DNA from: Micromonospora sonchi
GTDB lineage: Bacteria > Actinomycetota > Actinomycetes > Mycobacteriales > Micromonosporaceae
NCBI RefSeq assembly: GCF_014646235.1
Contig: NZ_BMNB01000023.1
Span: forward strand, 37,490 to 101,489
Reading direction: 5' to 3'
Length of the DNA: 64,000 nt
Numbering within the stretch: position 1 is the first letter of the stretch; each line of letters begins with the position of its first letter. The translations under genes were made by a program, and so were the position numbers. The notes under the pieces were generated by a model. The model had not been told where the DNA came from and ran no database searches. It was given only the letters and a program-made list of their open reading frames with translations. Positions 17,860-26,335 of the stretch are shown in pieces.

Positions 17860-19431
17860 TCAGTGGAAGAAGTGCCGGGTGCCGGTGAGGTACATGGTGA
17901 CGCCGGCCTGCTTGCAGGCGGCGATCACCTCCTCGTCCCGGATCGAGCCGCCCGGCTGCACGATCGCCCGGATTCCGGCGTCGATGAGGATCTGCGGGCC
18001 GTCGGCGAACGGGAAGAAGGCGTCCGAGGCCGCGACCGCGCCGCGCGCCCGCTCGGCACCGGCCCGGCTGACCGCCAGCCGGGCCGAGTCGACCCGGTTG
18101 ACCTGGCCCATCCCGACGCCGACCGTCGCGCCGTCACGGGCCAGCAGGATGGCGTTGCTCTTCACCGCGCGAACCGCCCGCCAGGCGAAGGCCAGGTCGG
18201 CCAGGGTCACGGCGTCGGCCGCCTCGCCGGTGGCCAGCCGCCAGGTCGCCGGAGCGTCGCCCTCGGCGTCGATCGCGTCGCGCAACTGCACCAGTACGCC
18301 GCCGGTCACCTGCCGCCACTCGGCCGGCAACGGCTGGAACTCCGGGGCCCGCAGCAGCCGGATGTTCTTCTTGGCCTGGAGCACCTCGACCGCACCGGGT
18401 TCGTACCCGGGCGCCACCACCACCTCGGTGAAGATCTCGGCGATCTGCCCGGCCAGCTCGACCGAGACCGGCCGGTTCACCGCGATCACGCCGCCGAACG
18501 CGGAGACCGGATCGCAGGCGTGCGCCCTGCGATGTGCCTCGGCCACGTCCGTGCCGACCGCGATGCCGCACGGGTTGGCGTGCTTGATGATCGCCACCGC
18601 CGGCTGGTCGGCGAAGTCGTTCGCCGCCCGCCACGCGGCATCCGCATCGACGTAGTTGTTGTACGACATCTCCTTGCCGTGCAACTGCTCGGCCTGGGCG
18701 AGCCCGGACGGGCTGGCCGGGTCGGCGTAGAGCGCGGCGGCCTGGTGCGGGTTCTCGCCGTAACGCAGCACCGCCTGCCGGCGCAGCGCCTGCCCGGCGA
18801 ACTCCGGCCAGCCGTCGGCGGCCGGGGCGAGGGTGGCGGCGAACCAGTCGGCGACCGCCACGTCGTACTCGGCGATGTCCGCGAAGGCCCGGGCGGCCAG
18901 CGCCCGGCGCTGGTCCAGGGTGAAGCCGCCGGCATCGAGCGCGGCCAGCAGCATCGGGTACGCGGCCGGATCGGTCACCACCGCCACCGACGCGTGGTTC
19001 TTGGCGGCGGCCCGCACCATCGCCGGCCCGCCGATGTCGATCTGCTCGACGCACTCCTCCTGGCTCGCGCCGGAGGCGACGGTGGCCTGGAACGGGTACA
19101 GGTTGGACACCAGCAGGTCGATCCCGGCGATGCCGTGCTCGTCGAGCTGGGCGGCGTGGGCGTCCCTGCGCAGGTCGGCGAGGAGCCCGCCGTGGATCTT
19201 CGGGTGCAGGGTCTTCACCCGGCCGTCGAGGATCTCCGGAAAGCCGGTCACCTGCTCCACGGCGGTCACCGGCACACCGGCGCCGGCGATCGTCGACGCG
19301 GTGCTGCCGGTGGAGACGATCTCGACGCCGACGGCGTGCAGCGCCCGGGCCAGCTCGGCCAGGCCCGTCTTGTCGTAGACGCTGACCAGTGCCCGCCGGA
19401 TCGGGCGGCGCCCGTTCTCAGTGGAACTCAC
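17860..19431 (-). CDS. purH: bifunctional AICAR formyltransferase / IMP cyclohydrolase
   Basis: Catalyses the last two steps of IMP synthesis. The N-terminal MGS-like cyclohydrolase domain begins RRALVSVYDKTGLAELARAL and contains EIVSTGSTA and ILDGRVKTLHPKIHGG. The transformylase domain has the KHANPCG motif (Lys-His catalytic pair) near residue 260 and ends NAILLARDGATVGVGMGQVNRVDSARLA...FADGPQILIDAG. I chose GTG 19431, giving 523 residues, because it overlaps the purN stop as GTGA; an upstream start at 19464 would run far into purN. The purN-purH order matches other actinobacteria. Confidence 0.95.
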   Translation of the reverse strand: MSSTENGRRPIRRALVSVYDKTGLAELARALHAVGVEIVSTGSTASTIAGAGVPVTAVEQVTGFPEILDGRVKTLHPKIHGGLLADLRRDAHAAQLDEHGIAGIDLLVSNLYPFQATVASGASQEECVEQIDIGGPAMVRAAAKNHASVAVVTDPAAYPMLLAALDAGGFTLDQRRALAARAFADIAEYDVAVADWFAATLAPAADGWPEFAGQALRRQAVLRYGENPHQAAALYADPASPSGLAQAEQLHGKEMSYNNYVDADAAWRAANDFADQPAVAIIKHANPCGIAVGTDVAEAHRRAHACDPVSAFGGVIAVNRPVSVELAGQIAEIFTEVVVAPGYEPGAVEVLQAKKNIRLLRAPEFQPLPAEWRQVTGGVLVQLRDAIDAEGDAPATWRLATGEAADAVTLADLAFAWRAVRAVKSNAILLARDGATVGVGMGQVNRVDSARLAVSRAGAERARGAVAASDAFFPFADGPQILIDAGIRAIVQPGGSIRDEEVIAACKQAGVTMYLTGTRHFFH

Positions 19432-20039
19432 TCCAACGTGACCTTTCTTCCGGTGATCGTCCAACCTTCACGGACCAGCCGGCCCACCTGCTCGACGAGT
19501 TGCTGCCGCTCGGCTTCCTTGATGCGCTCGGTGAGCGTGTCGATGTCGTCGTCGTCGCGCACCGGCACCGCCACCTGCGCGACGATCGGGCCGGTGTCCA
19601 TTCCGGCGTCGACGAAGAAGAGGGTCGCCCCGGTGACCTTCACGCCGTAGGCGAGGGCGTCGCGCGGGCCGTGGATGCCGGGAAACGCCGGCAGCAGGGT
19701 GTTGTGCGTGTTGAGGTAACGGTCGCCGAAGGCGGCGAGGAAATCCGGACCGACCAGCTTCAGGAAACCGGCGGAGATGACCAGGTCGGGCCGGTGCTCG
19801 GCGACCCGCGCGGTGAGCGCGGCGTCCCACTGCTCGCGCGTCGGATGGTCCTTGACCCGCTCCACGAAAGTGGGTACGCCGGCCGTGGCGGCCCGGTCCA
19901 GCCCGACGATCCCGTCGCGGTCCGCGCCCACCGCGACCACCCGTGCCCCGTACGCCGGGTCGGCGGTCGCGTCCAGCAGGGCCTGTAGGTTGCTCCCGGA
20001 GCCGGAGACGAGGACGACGATTCGGGCGGACTCGGTCAC
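19428..20039 (-). CDS. purN: phosphoribosylglycinamide formyltransferase
   Basis: Transfers the formyl group of 10-formyl-THF to GAR in purine synthesis. The 203-residue protein has the GSGSNLQALLDA phosphate loop near residue 12, and the catalytic Asn-His-Asp set is visible in LNTHNTLLPAFPGIHG and DAGMDTGPIVAQ. GTG start at 20039. It is translationally coupled to purH downstream. perM, also on this strand, begins further right; the same perM-purN-purH neighbourhood exists in Mycobacterium. Confidence 0.95.
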   Translation of the reverse strand: MTESARIVVLVSGSGSNLQALLDATADPAYGARVVAVGADRDGIVGLDRAATAGVPTFVERVKDHPTREQWDAALTARVAEHRPDLVISAGFLKLVGPDFLAAFGDRYLNTHNTLLPAFPGIHGPRDALAYGVKVTGATLFFVDAGMDTGPIVAQVAVPVRDDDDIDTLTERIKEAERQQLVEQVGRLVREGWTITGRKVTLE

Positions 20040-20198
20040 CGGCCCACCCTATCCGGCGAACGATGGCCGTCCGGAGGCTGGGCGGGGGCCCTTCGCGGAT
20101 CACCGGACTCGCGCGGACCGGGTACGCTGCCGGTCGCCCGGGATCGGCACGCCTGCGGCCCGCACCCCTGCCACGAACACACGTGAGGAGCTCTCGCC

Positions 20199-20495
20199 AT
20201 GCAGCCCGGATACCCCTCTCAGCCCCCCGCGCAGGTCGACAACAACATGACAATGTCGATCGTCGCGATCTTCCTGTTCTGGCCACTGGCCATCCCGGCG
20301 ATCATCAACGCCTCGAAGGTCAACCCGCTGCTCCAGCAGGGAGACTACGCCGGCGCCCAGGCGGCGGCGGCCGAGTCGAAGAAGTGGTCCAAGTGGGCCC
20401 TGATCGTCGGCCTCAGCCTGTGGGGCATCAGCCTGCTGTGCTGCCTGGGCAGTGTCGTGCTCAGCGCGGCCAGCAACAGCGCCCTGGGCTACTGA
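20199..20495 (+). CDS. small CD225/dispanin-like membrane protein
   Basis: A 98-residue protein with two predicted membrane segments (MSIVAIFLFWPLAIPAIINA and WALIVGLSLWGISLLCCLGSVVLSA) joined by a short loop with NPLLQQGDYAGAQAAAAESKKWSKWA. This is the arrangement of the CD225/dispanin family, in which the first segment is a partly inserted helix. The bacterial role is unknown. It is followed 5 bp later by a DUF4190-type protein that has the same Pro-rich start (MQP), so the two probably form an operon. Confidence 0.8.
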   Translation: MQPGYPSQPPAQVDNNMTMSIVAIFLFWPLAIPAIINASKVNPLLQQGDYAGAQAAAAESKKWSKWALIVGLSLWGISLLCCLGSVVLSAASNSALGY

Positions 20496-20500
20496 GCCGG

Positions 20501-21211
20501 ATGCAGCCCGACAACCCCGGTCAGGACCCGTACGGCCAGCAGCCGCCATACGGGGATCCGACCGCTCCGCCCCCGGCCAACCCGTACGCGCCGCCACCGG
20601 CAAACCCGTACGCCCCACCCCCGGCCAACCCGTACGCGCCGCCGACCGAGCAGGGCACACCGCCGGCCGACCCGTACGCCCCACCCCCGGCCAACCCGTA
20701 CGCCCCGCCGGCCGACCCGGGCACGCCGCCGGCCGACCCGTACGGTCAGCAGCCGCCCGCCCCGGGGCAGCCGTACGCCCCGCCGGCCTCCCCGGCGCCG
20801 TACGACCCGTACGCGCCACCGCCCGTCGGCCAGCCCCCGGCGTACGGCCAGCCCCCGGCGTACGGCCAGCCCTACCCGCCCCCGTACGCCCCGCAGCCGT
20901 ACGGCGGCACGCCGATGTATCCGCATGCCGGCTTCAGCGGGCCGGGCGGCGGGCAGCAGAACACCCTCGGCCTGGTGGCGATGATCCTCGGCATCGCGTC
21001 GATCCCGTTGAACTGCTGTTACCTCGGCATCCCGTTGGGGTTGGCCGCGGTGATCACCGGCTGGCTGGGCAAGCAGAAGGTCGTCCAGGGCCTGGCCAGC
21101 AACTCGGGGCAGGCGCTCGCCGGTCTGATCTGTGGCGCGGTCGGCCTGGTGCTGGGCCTGCTGAACATCGTGCTGATGATGGTGAACTTCACCCTGCCGC
21201 TACAGCCCTGA
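20501..21211 (+). CDS. proline-rich DUF4190-type membrane protein
   Basis: A 236-residue protein. The first ~140 residues are a low-complexity cytoplasmic tail built from repeats of NPYAPPP and related units (Pro, Ala, Tyr, Gly, Gln). The C-terminal ~85 residues are a two-helix membrane domain, LGLVAMILGIASIPLNCCYLG...GLICGAVGLVLGLLNIVLMMV, matching DUF4190. Proteins of this kind are common in actinobacteria and have no assigned function. The ATG at 20501 follows the preceding gene by 5 bp. A 15-bp terminator lies just after it. Confidence 0.85.
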   Translation: MQPDNPGQDPYGQQPPYGDPTAPPPANPYAPPPANPYAPPPANPYAPPTEQGTPPADPYAPPPANPYAPPADPGTPPADPYGQQPPAPGQPYAPPASPAPYDPYAPPPVGQPPAYGQPPAYGQPYPPPYAPQPYGGTPMYPHAGFSGPGGGQQNTLGLVAMILGIASIPLNCCYLGIPLGLAAVITGWLGKQKVVQGLASNSGQALAGLICGAVGLVLGLLNIVLMMVNFTLPLQP

Positions 21212-21222
21212 GCGAACTGGAT

Positions 21223-21257
21223 TCGAGGGGCGTCCCGGAGCACGGGACGCCCCTCGA
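21223..21257. terminator. bidirectional terminator between the DUF4190 gene and perM
   Basis: A 15-bp perfect stem (21223-21237 with 21243-21257) with a 5-nt loop sits between convergent genes. Confidence 0.8.
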
Positions 21258-21288
21258 CCGTCTTTCCAGTCGAGCGCCGACGGACAGG

Positions 21289-22581
21289 TCAGCTGGCGCG
21301 CCGGGTGAGCCAACGGGTGGCCGCGGCGCCGAGCAGCGCGCCACCGCCGATGACCAGGGTCGCCGCGAGCGCCACCTGCCAGCCGACCGGACCGACCTCG
21401 GTCAGCCGACCCGCGCCGAGTGGCCCACCCGACGCCTCGGCGACCGCGCCGATCAGCAGGCCGGTCACCGGCCCGGCGAGCGCGGCCGGCGAGAGCAGCG
21501 AAGCCCAGCTCAGCCGCGCCCGCCCGGTGGCGGTCGACCGGAGCACCCGGCGGGCGAGCAGCCAGCCGACGGCCACCCCCACCAGGGCCGGGAGGGCGAG
21601 GATCGCGATCGCCCAGAGGGTGTCGACCGGCCCGCCGGGGAGCCCGGCGAACAACGGCAGGGCCGGCAGTGCGCCGACCGAGACCTCGCTGGTGCGCACC
21701 GCCGTGTCGGTGCCCACGGCGAATCCCGGGCCGAGCAGGTAGCTGGTCGACCAGACGGTGGCGTTGGGCACGTAGGCCAGGCTCACCAGGGTGATGCCGG
21801 CCTGCCCGGCCACGCCCGTGCGGTAGGCGCCGATCAGGTCGGCCGCGTCGCCGCCGCCGGTCGCCACGGCCAGTCCCGCCACGGCCGCGCCCGCGCCGAG
21901 CAACGCCAGCCCGGCCACCAGCCCGGCCTGCACCCCCTCCCGCAGCGGCACCGGCACCCGGGCCGCGAGCACGTCGGTCACCCGACTGGTGCGGGCCGCA
22001 CCGACGCCGGCGGCGAGGGTGCCGAGGACGGCGAGCGTCAGCCCGGCCCGCACCGGCGACACGCCGGGCCCGCCGGTCCGGAGCAGCATCGCGGCAAGCA
22101 CACCCAGCAGGGCGTACGCGACGCCGACCGCCACCGCGGCGACGAGCGTGCGGCCCGGTGACCGGCTGCCGCGGGCGCCGATCGCGCGGGTGACGTGCAC
22201 TCCGGCGCGGGTGAGCCGCCACACCGCCAGGGCGGTCACCGCGAGTGGCGTCAGGCCCAGCGGGCCGGCGTCGGTGGCCAGCGGCACCCCGTGCCCGAGC
22301 AGCCAGCCGGCCGCCCCGACGCGTACCGCGCCGAGCAGGCTGGCGGCACCCTCGCTGAGCTGGAACAGCCAGAGCACGAGGGCCACCGGCAGCCAGGAGG
22401 TCAGGGCGGCCCCACCGGCGGCGACCAGCGCGGCGACCACGAGCGGCGCGTGGCTACGACCGGTGGGCTCGTCGCGCGGCAGGGGCACCCGACGCGGTGG
22501 ACCGGCGCGGCCAGGCGGCCGGGCACCGGTCCCCCGGCCGTCGGTGGCCCGGCGAGGCTGGTCAGGGGTGACAAAGGACAT
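21289..22581 (-). CDS. perM: DUF6350 integral membrane protein, PerM-like
   Basis: A 430-residue polytopic membrane protein with a ~45-residue Arg/Pro-rich cytoplasmic N-terminus and many hydrophobic segments rich in Ala, Val and Gly. It fits the actinobacterial DUF6350 family. Its position next to purN and purH matches mycobacterial perM (Rv0955), which has been linked to cell division and persistence; that functional link is carried over by synteny and is not shown by the sequence. ATG start at 22581. It is convergent with the DUF4190 gene. Confidence 0.8.
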   Translation of the reverse strand: MSFVTPDQPRRATDGRGTGARPPGRAGPPRRVPLPRDEPTGRSHAPLVVAALVAAGGAALTSWLPVALVLWLFQLSEGAASLLGAVRVGAAGWLLGHGVPLATDAGPLGLTPLAVTALAVWRLTRAGVHVTRAIGARGSRSPGRTLVAAVAVGVAYALLGVLAAMLLRTGGPGVSPVRAGLTLAVLGTLAAGVGAARTSRVTDVLAARVPVPLREGVQAGLVAGLALLGAGAAVAGLAVATGGGDAADLIGAYRTGVAGQAGITLVSLAYVPNATVWSTSYLLGPGFAVGTDTAVRTSEVSVGALPALPLFAGLPGGPVDTLWAIAILALPALVGVAVGWLLARRVLRSTATGRARLSWASLLSPAALAGPVTGLLIGAVAEASGGPLGAGRLTEVGPVGWQVALAATLVIGGGALLGAAATRWLTRRAS

Positions 22582-22688
22582 CGGCTCTACTCTGGCATGC
22601 CGCGTCGGCGTCGGCTGTCCGACACGGGCCCACCGAAGGGTTTAGCGACACCGGCAAGAGGTGGTGGCGGCTAGATCCAGGCGTGATG

Positions 22689-22724
22689 GCCGCCGTGCCT
22701 GGGGATGCCGCCGTGCCTGGGGAT
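22689..22724. repeat. 18-bp tandem repeat, two copies
   Basis: Two exact, abutting copies of GCCGCCGTGCCTGGGGAT. Confidence 0.9.
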
Positions 22725-22733
22725 GTGGACGGG

Positions 22734-22823
22734 CGCGAGTTGCGGCATCCTGCGCGCAAGGCCCGCGAGTTGCCGCATCCCGCGCGCAAGGCCCGCGAGT
22801 TGCGGTGCCCTGTGCGACGGGCC
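22734..22823. repeat. 30-bp tandem repeat, three copies
   Basis: Three abutting 30-bp units beginning CGCGAGTTG at 22734, 22764 and 22794. The first two differ at two positions; the third is more diverged in its second half. There are no spacers, so this is not a CRISPR array. Confidence 0.9.
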
Positions 22824-22990
22824 GGTTGCGGACGTGGTCTCATCGCCCGGCCTCCGAAATCCAGGATCCGCCCCGCCACCCCCGCCCTCTTGCCGGTCGC
22901 TCTGATTCGGCCTGATCGGGTGTGACGCCGCACGGACCGGTCTAGCCTCGGCAGGAGGGGCCGTGGCCCACTGATGTCCGGAGGGAAGCC

Positions 22991-23251
22991 GTGAACGCTC
23001 CGTATCCACCACCCCCACCGCCGCCCGCGGGCCGGGACCGCACCACGCTCTGGGGCGTGCTGGGCATCGTGACCGGGCTGCTCTGCTGCGGTGTCCTCGG
23101 CATTGTGTTCGGCTGGCTGTCGATCCGCGACGCGCGACGGTACCGGCAGTCGCCGGTGCTGGGCTATGTGGCGATCGCCGTGGGTGTGCTCAACATCGTC
23201 GTCAGCCTGATCCTGCGGGCGACCGGCAACTACCCGTACTGGAACCGCTGA
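22991..23251 (+). CDS. small DUF4190-like membrane protein
   Basis: An 86-residue protein: a Pro-rich N-terminus (PYPPPPPPPAGRDRTT), a first membrane segment WGVLGIVTGLLCCGVLGIVFGWLSI, a short RDARRYRQSP loop and a second segment YVAIAVGVLNIVVSLIL. It resembles the membrane part of the DUF4190 protein at 20501, 2 kb away. The function is unknown. GTG start with GAGGGA upstream. The stop codon lies inside the following terminator stem. Confidence 0.8.
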   Translation: MNAPYPPPPPPPAGRDRTTLWGVLGIVTGLLCCGVLGIVFGWLSIRDARRYRQSPVLGYVAIAVGVLNIVVSLILRATGNYPYWNR

Positions 23252-23280
23252 GGGGTCGACCGCGCGGTCGACCCCTCAGC
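23247..23280. terminator. bidirectional terminator between the small membrane protein gene and sucD
   Basis: A near-perfect palindrome of 16 bp per arm (23247-23262 with 23265-23280) includes the stop codon of the upstream gene and ends 16 bp before the sucD stop. Confidence 0.8.
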
Positions 23281-23296
23281 GGCACGTCGAGCCCGG

Positions 23297-24184
23297 TCAG
23301 CCGGCGGACATGATCTCGCGCATCAGCCTCGCGGTCTCGGTCGGCGTCTTGCCGACCCGGACGCCGACCGCCTCCAGCGCCGCCTGCTTGGCGTCGGCGG
23401 TACCCGCCGAGCCGGAGATGATGGCACCGGCGTGCCCCATGGTCTTGCCGGGCGGGGCGGTGAAGCCGGCGATGTAGCCGACCACCGGTTTGGTGACGTT
23501 GGTCTTGATGAACTCGGCGGCCCGCTCCTCGGCGTCGCCACCGATCTCACCGATCATCACGATGGCGTCGGTGTCCGGGTCGGCCTCGAACGCGGCCAGC
23601 GCGTCGATGTGGGTGGTCCCGATGATCGGGTCACCGCCGATGCCGACGCAGGTCGAGAAGCCGATGTCCCGCAGCTCGTACATCATCTGGTAGGTCAGCG
23701 TGCCGCTCTTGCTGACCAGGCCGATCCGGCCGGCGCCGGTGATGTCGGCCGGGATGATGCCGGCGTTGGAAGCACCCGGGGAGGCGATGCCGGGGCAGTT
23801 CGGACCGATGATCCGGGTCTGCTCCCCCTTGGCCACGTTGTACGCCCAGAAGGCGGCCGTGTCGTGCACCGGCACACCCTCGGTGATCACCACGGCCAGC
23901 GGGATCCCGGCGTCGACGGCCTCGATGACCGCGCCCTTGGTGAACTGCGGCGGTACGAAGATGACGGTGACGTCGGCGCCGGTGTCCTTCATCGCGTCGG
24001 CGACGCTGGCGAAGACCGGCAGCTCGGTGCCGTCGAAGTCGACGGTGGTGCCCGCCTTGCGCGGGTTGACGCCACCGACGACGTTGGTGCCGGCGGCGAG
24101 CATCCGCCGGGTGTGCTTGGAACCCTCGGAACCGGTCATCCCCTGGACGATGACCTTCGAGTCCTTGGTCAGCCAGATAGCCAT
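23297..24184 (-). CDS. sucD: succinyl-CoA synthetase, alpha subunit
   Basis: Makes ATP or GTP from succinyl-CoA in the TCA cycle together with SucC. The 295-residue protein has the CoA-binding N-terminus (TKDSKVIVQGMTGSEG), the GPNCPGIASPG loop near residue 125, and the phosphorylated His region FTAPPGKTMGHAGAIISG near residue 250. It follows sucC by 4 bp in one operon. Confidence 0.96.
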   Translation of the reverse strand: MAIWLTKDSKVIVQGMTGSEGSKHTRRMLAAGTNVVGGVNPRKAGTTVDFDGTELPVFASVADAMKDTGADVTVIFVPPQFTKGAVIEAVDAGIPLAVVITEGVPVHDTAAFWAYNVAKGEQTRIIGPNCPGIASPGASNAGIIPADITGAGRIGLVSKSGTLTYQMMYELRDIGFSTCVGIGGDPIIGTTHIDALAAFEADPDTDAIVMIGEIGGDAEERAAEFIKTNVTKPVVGYIAGFTAPPGKTMGHAGAIISGSAGTADAKQAALEAVGVRVGKTPTETARLMREIMSAG

Positions 24185-24188
24185 GTCG

Positions 24189-25367
24189 TCAGACCCCCGC
24201 AGCCGCCAGCTCGGCGGCCCGCTCGGCCGCGCCGTCCATGGTGTCGACCCGCTCGATCAGCGGGTTGTTCGCGCCGTCGAGGATCGCTCGACCGGCCTCG
24301 GCGTTGTTGCCGTCGAGCCGGACGACGAGCGGCTTGGTGACCTGCTCGCCCCGCTGCTCCAGCAGGGCCAGCGCCTGCACGATGCCGTTGGCGACCGCGT
24401 CGCAGGCGGTGATGCCGCCGAAGACGTTGACGAAGACGCTCTTGACGGCCGGGTCGGAGAGCACGATCTCCAGGCCGTTGGCCATCACCGCGGCGCTCGC
24501 GCCACCGCCGATGTCGAGGAAGTTGGCCGGCTTGACGTTGCCGTGCCGCTCACCGGCGTAGGCGACCACGTCGAGCGTGGACATGACCAGGCCCGCGCCG
24601 TTGCCGATGATGCCGACCTCGCCGTCCAGCTTGACGTAGTTGAGGTCCTTCTCCTTGGCGGCCTGCTCCAGCGGATCAACGGTGGCCTGGTCGACCAGGG
24701 CCTCGTGGTCCGGGTGCCGGAAGCCGGCGTTCTCGTCCAGCGAGATCTTGGCGTCCAGCAGCAGCAGCTTGCCGTCCTTGGTCTTCGCCAGCGGGTTCAC
24801 CTCGACCAGGGTGGCGTCCTCGGCGACGAACGCCTTCCACAGACCAACGGCGATCTCGACGACCTGGTCGGCGACCTCGGCCGGGAAGCCGGCGGCGGTG
24901 ACGATCTCGCGGGCCTTGGCCTCGTCCACGCCCTCGACCGCGTCGATCGGGGCCTTGACGACCCGCTCCGGGGTCTCGGCGGCGACCTGCTCGATGTCCA
25001 TGCCGCCGGCCACGCTGGCGATGCAGAGGAAGGTGCGGTTCGCCCGGTCGAGCAGGTACGAGAAGTAGTACTCGTCGGCCACGTCGGCGGTCACCGTGAT
25101 CATGACCTTGTGGACCGTGTGGCCCTTGATGTCCATGCCGAGGATGTCGGTGGCGCGGGCCACCGTCTCCTCCGCGCCCTCGGCCAGCTTGACGCCGCCG
25201 GCCTTGCCTCGCCCGCCGACCTTCACCTGCGCCTTGACGACCACTCGGCCGCCGAGGCGCTCGGCGATCGCGCGGGCCTCCTCCGGGGTCGTGGCGACGC
25301 CGCCGGCGAGCACGGGCAACCCGTGCCGCTCGAACAGGTCCCGCCCCTGGTACTCGTACAGGTCCAC
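24189..25367 (-). CDS. sucC: succinyl-CoA synthetase, beta subunit
   Basis: The ATP-grasp subunit of succinyl-CoA synthetase. It starts VDLYEYQGRDLFERHGLPVLAGG and includes VVVKAQVKVGGRGKAGGVKLA near residue 45, LVEVNPLAKTKDGKLLLLDAKI near 205 and the Gly-rich NVFGGITACDAVANGIVQAL near 330. The GTG at 25367 gives 392 residues and matches the family start; the longer frame from 25451 adds an unlikely extension. First gene of sucCD. Confidence 0.96.
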   Translation of the reverse strand: MDLYEYQGRDLFERHGLPVLAGGVATTPEEARAIAERLGGRVVVKAQVKVGGRGKAGGVKLAEGAEETVARATDILGMDIKGHTVHKVMITVTADVADEYYFSYLLDRANRTFLCIASVAGGMDIEQVAAETPERVVKAPIDAVEGVDEAKAREIVTAAGFPAEVADQVVEIAVGLWKAFVAEDATLVEVNPLAKTKDGKLLLLDAKISLDENAGFRHPDHEALVDQATVDPLEQAAKEKDLNYVKLDGEVGIIGNGAGLVMSTLDVVAYAGERHGNVKPANFLDIGGGASAAVMANGLEIVLSDPAVKSVFVNVFGGITACDAVANGIVQALALLEQRGEQVTKPLVVRLDGNNAEAGRAILDGANNPLIERVDTMDGAAERAAELAAAGV

Positions 25368-25930
25368 GATTGCGCGTCCCGTCCCGTCTCTGCGGCGCAC
25401 CGTCGCGCCGCCACCAAGCGTATGGAAAGAAAACAGTGCAACGCCTGACATCAGTTGAACTTGAAGCAGGCCGGTGAACCCGCACCAACCCGAGCCGCGC
25501 GACGCTTGCGCAGCCGCGGTTCGACCCTACGGTCCGCCGGAGCGTACGGAGGGTTGGAAAGGATTCATTGGCGGCAGCCTAGCGATGCCGGCACGGCCGG
25601 CAACCGATCGGGTGCGCGGTGTGCGGTAATCCACAGCCCCGGCCCACGCTGCGTCACCGGGCCGCAGCGGAGCCGGCTGGCGTCACCCGTTCGGGCAGTC
25701 TTGCCCGGGCCGACATCGCATGTCGGGTGCCGTGCGTAACCCTCCGCAGAGGGCGTCGTTGAGTCAGGTGTCGGCGCGCTGAGCAGCGTGAAGACGCGAA
25801 AAACGGCCGATGCCCTGTCGGTCGAGGGGTGGCGGCGGGGCATCGTGCATAGAGGGGCCGGGCGTGTGAGGGGTGCGTCCGGCCCCTCCCCCTTTGCGTC
25901 CGCCGTCGATCCGGTTCGCGGACGGTTCGG
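25368..25930. other. intergenic region upstream of sucC
   Basis: This 563-bp gap lies between the sucC start and the 3' end of the B12-binding gene, both on the minus strand. It must hold the sucCD promoter. The only clear structure is the hairpin at 25852-25888. No convincing reading frame, RNA gene or riboswitch was seen. Confidence 0.5.
25852..25888 (-). terminator. terminator of the B12-binding gene
   Basis: A 10-bp perfect stem (25852-25861 with 25879-25888) with a 17-nt loop sits about 43 bp past the stop of the B12-binding protein gene. Confidence 0.55.
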
Positions 25931-26335
25931 TCAACCGACCGGCTGGGTGACGTTCTCCCGGACCCACTCCACGATGGACTGGGTCGTCGCGCCCGGCGTG
26001 AAGATCCTGGCCACCCCGAGCCGCTCCAGCTCCGGGATGTCGGCCTCCGGGATGATGCCCCCGCCGAAGACCACGATGTCTCGGGCATCCCGCTCGTCGA
26101 ACAGCTCCAGCACCCGACGGAACAGTGTCATGTGCGCGCCGGAGAGCACGGACAGGCCGACCGCGTCGGCGTCCTCCTGGATCGCGGTCTCCACGATCTG
26201 CTCCGGCGTCTGGTGCAGGCCGGTGTAGATGACCTCCATGCCGGCGTCCCGGAGCGCGCGGGCCACCACCTTGGCACCACGGTCGTGGCCGTCCAGGCCC
26301 GGCTTGGCGACGACGACCCGAACACGAGAGCTCAT
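25931..26335 (-). CDS. cobalamin-binding domain protein, methylmalonyl-CoA mutase small-subunit type
   Basis: A 134-residue stand-alone B12-binding domain: MSSRVRVVVAKPGLDGHDRGAKVVARAL contains the DGHDRG motif whose His is the lower axial cobalt ligand, followed by GLSVLSGAHMTL and the dimethylbenzimidazole-pocket GGGIIP. This matches the C-terminal domain of acyl-CoA mutases, such as the small subunit of two-part isobutyryl-CoA or related mutases. No large catalytic subunit lies nearby, so it probably pairs with one encoded elsewhere. The nearby sucCD would use the succinyl-CoA formed by a methylmalonyl-CoA mutase. Confidence 0.9.
   Translation of the reverse strand: MSSRVRVVVAKPGLDGHDRGAKVVARALRDAGMEVIYTGLHQTPEQIVETAIQEDADAVGLSVLSGAHMTLFRRVLELFDERDARDIVVFGGGIIPEADIPELERLGVARIFTPGATTQSIVEWVRENVTQPVG

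Larger units (their letters stand above)
22582..22990. other. divergent intergenic region with tandem repeats
   Basis: This 409-bp gap between the divergent perM and the small membrane protein gene contains two tandem arrays (annotated separately). Reading frames across it only reflect the repeats, for example an N-S-R-A-L-R-A-G-C unit, and look non-coding. Promoters for both genes must lie here, but none stands out. Confidence 0.5.

Noticed and set aside
15451..19650. A 1399-codon plus-strand frame across the permease and purH
   Set aside because: Compositional artefact spanning two convergent genes and a terminator.
22734..22823. Possible CRISPR array
   Set aside because: The 30-bp units abut without spacers and the copies diverge; no cas gene is nearby.
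22562..22933. A 123-codon minus-strand frame with repeated N-S-R-A-L-R-A-G-C units
   Set aside because: The repeats come from the tandem DNA arrays, the frame overlaps perM's start region, and no ribosome-binding site or domain is present.
25501..25545. A tRNA-like GGTTCGA word
   Set aside because: No matching acceptor, D or anticodon stems could be formed around it.
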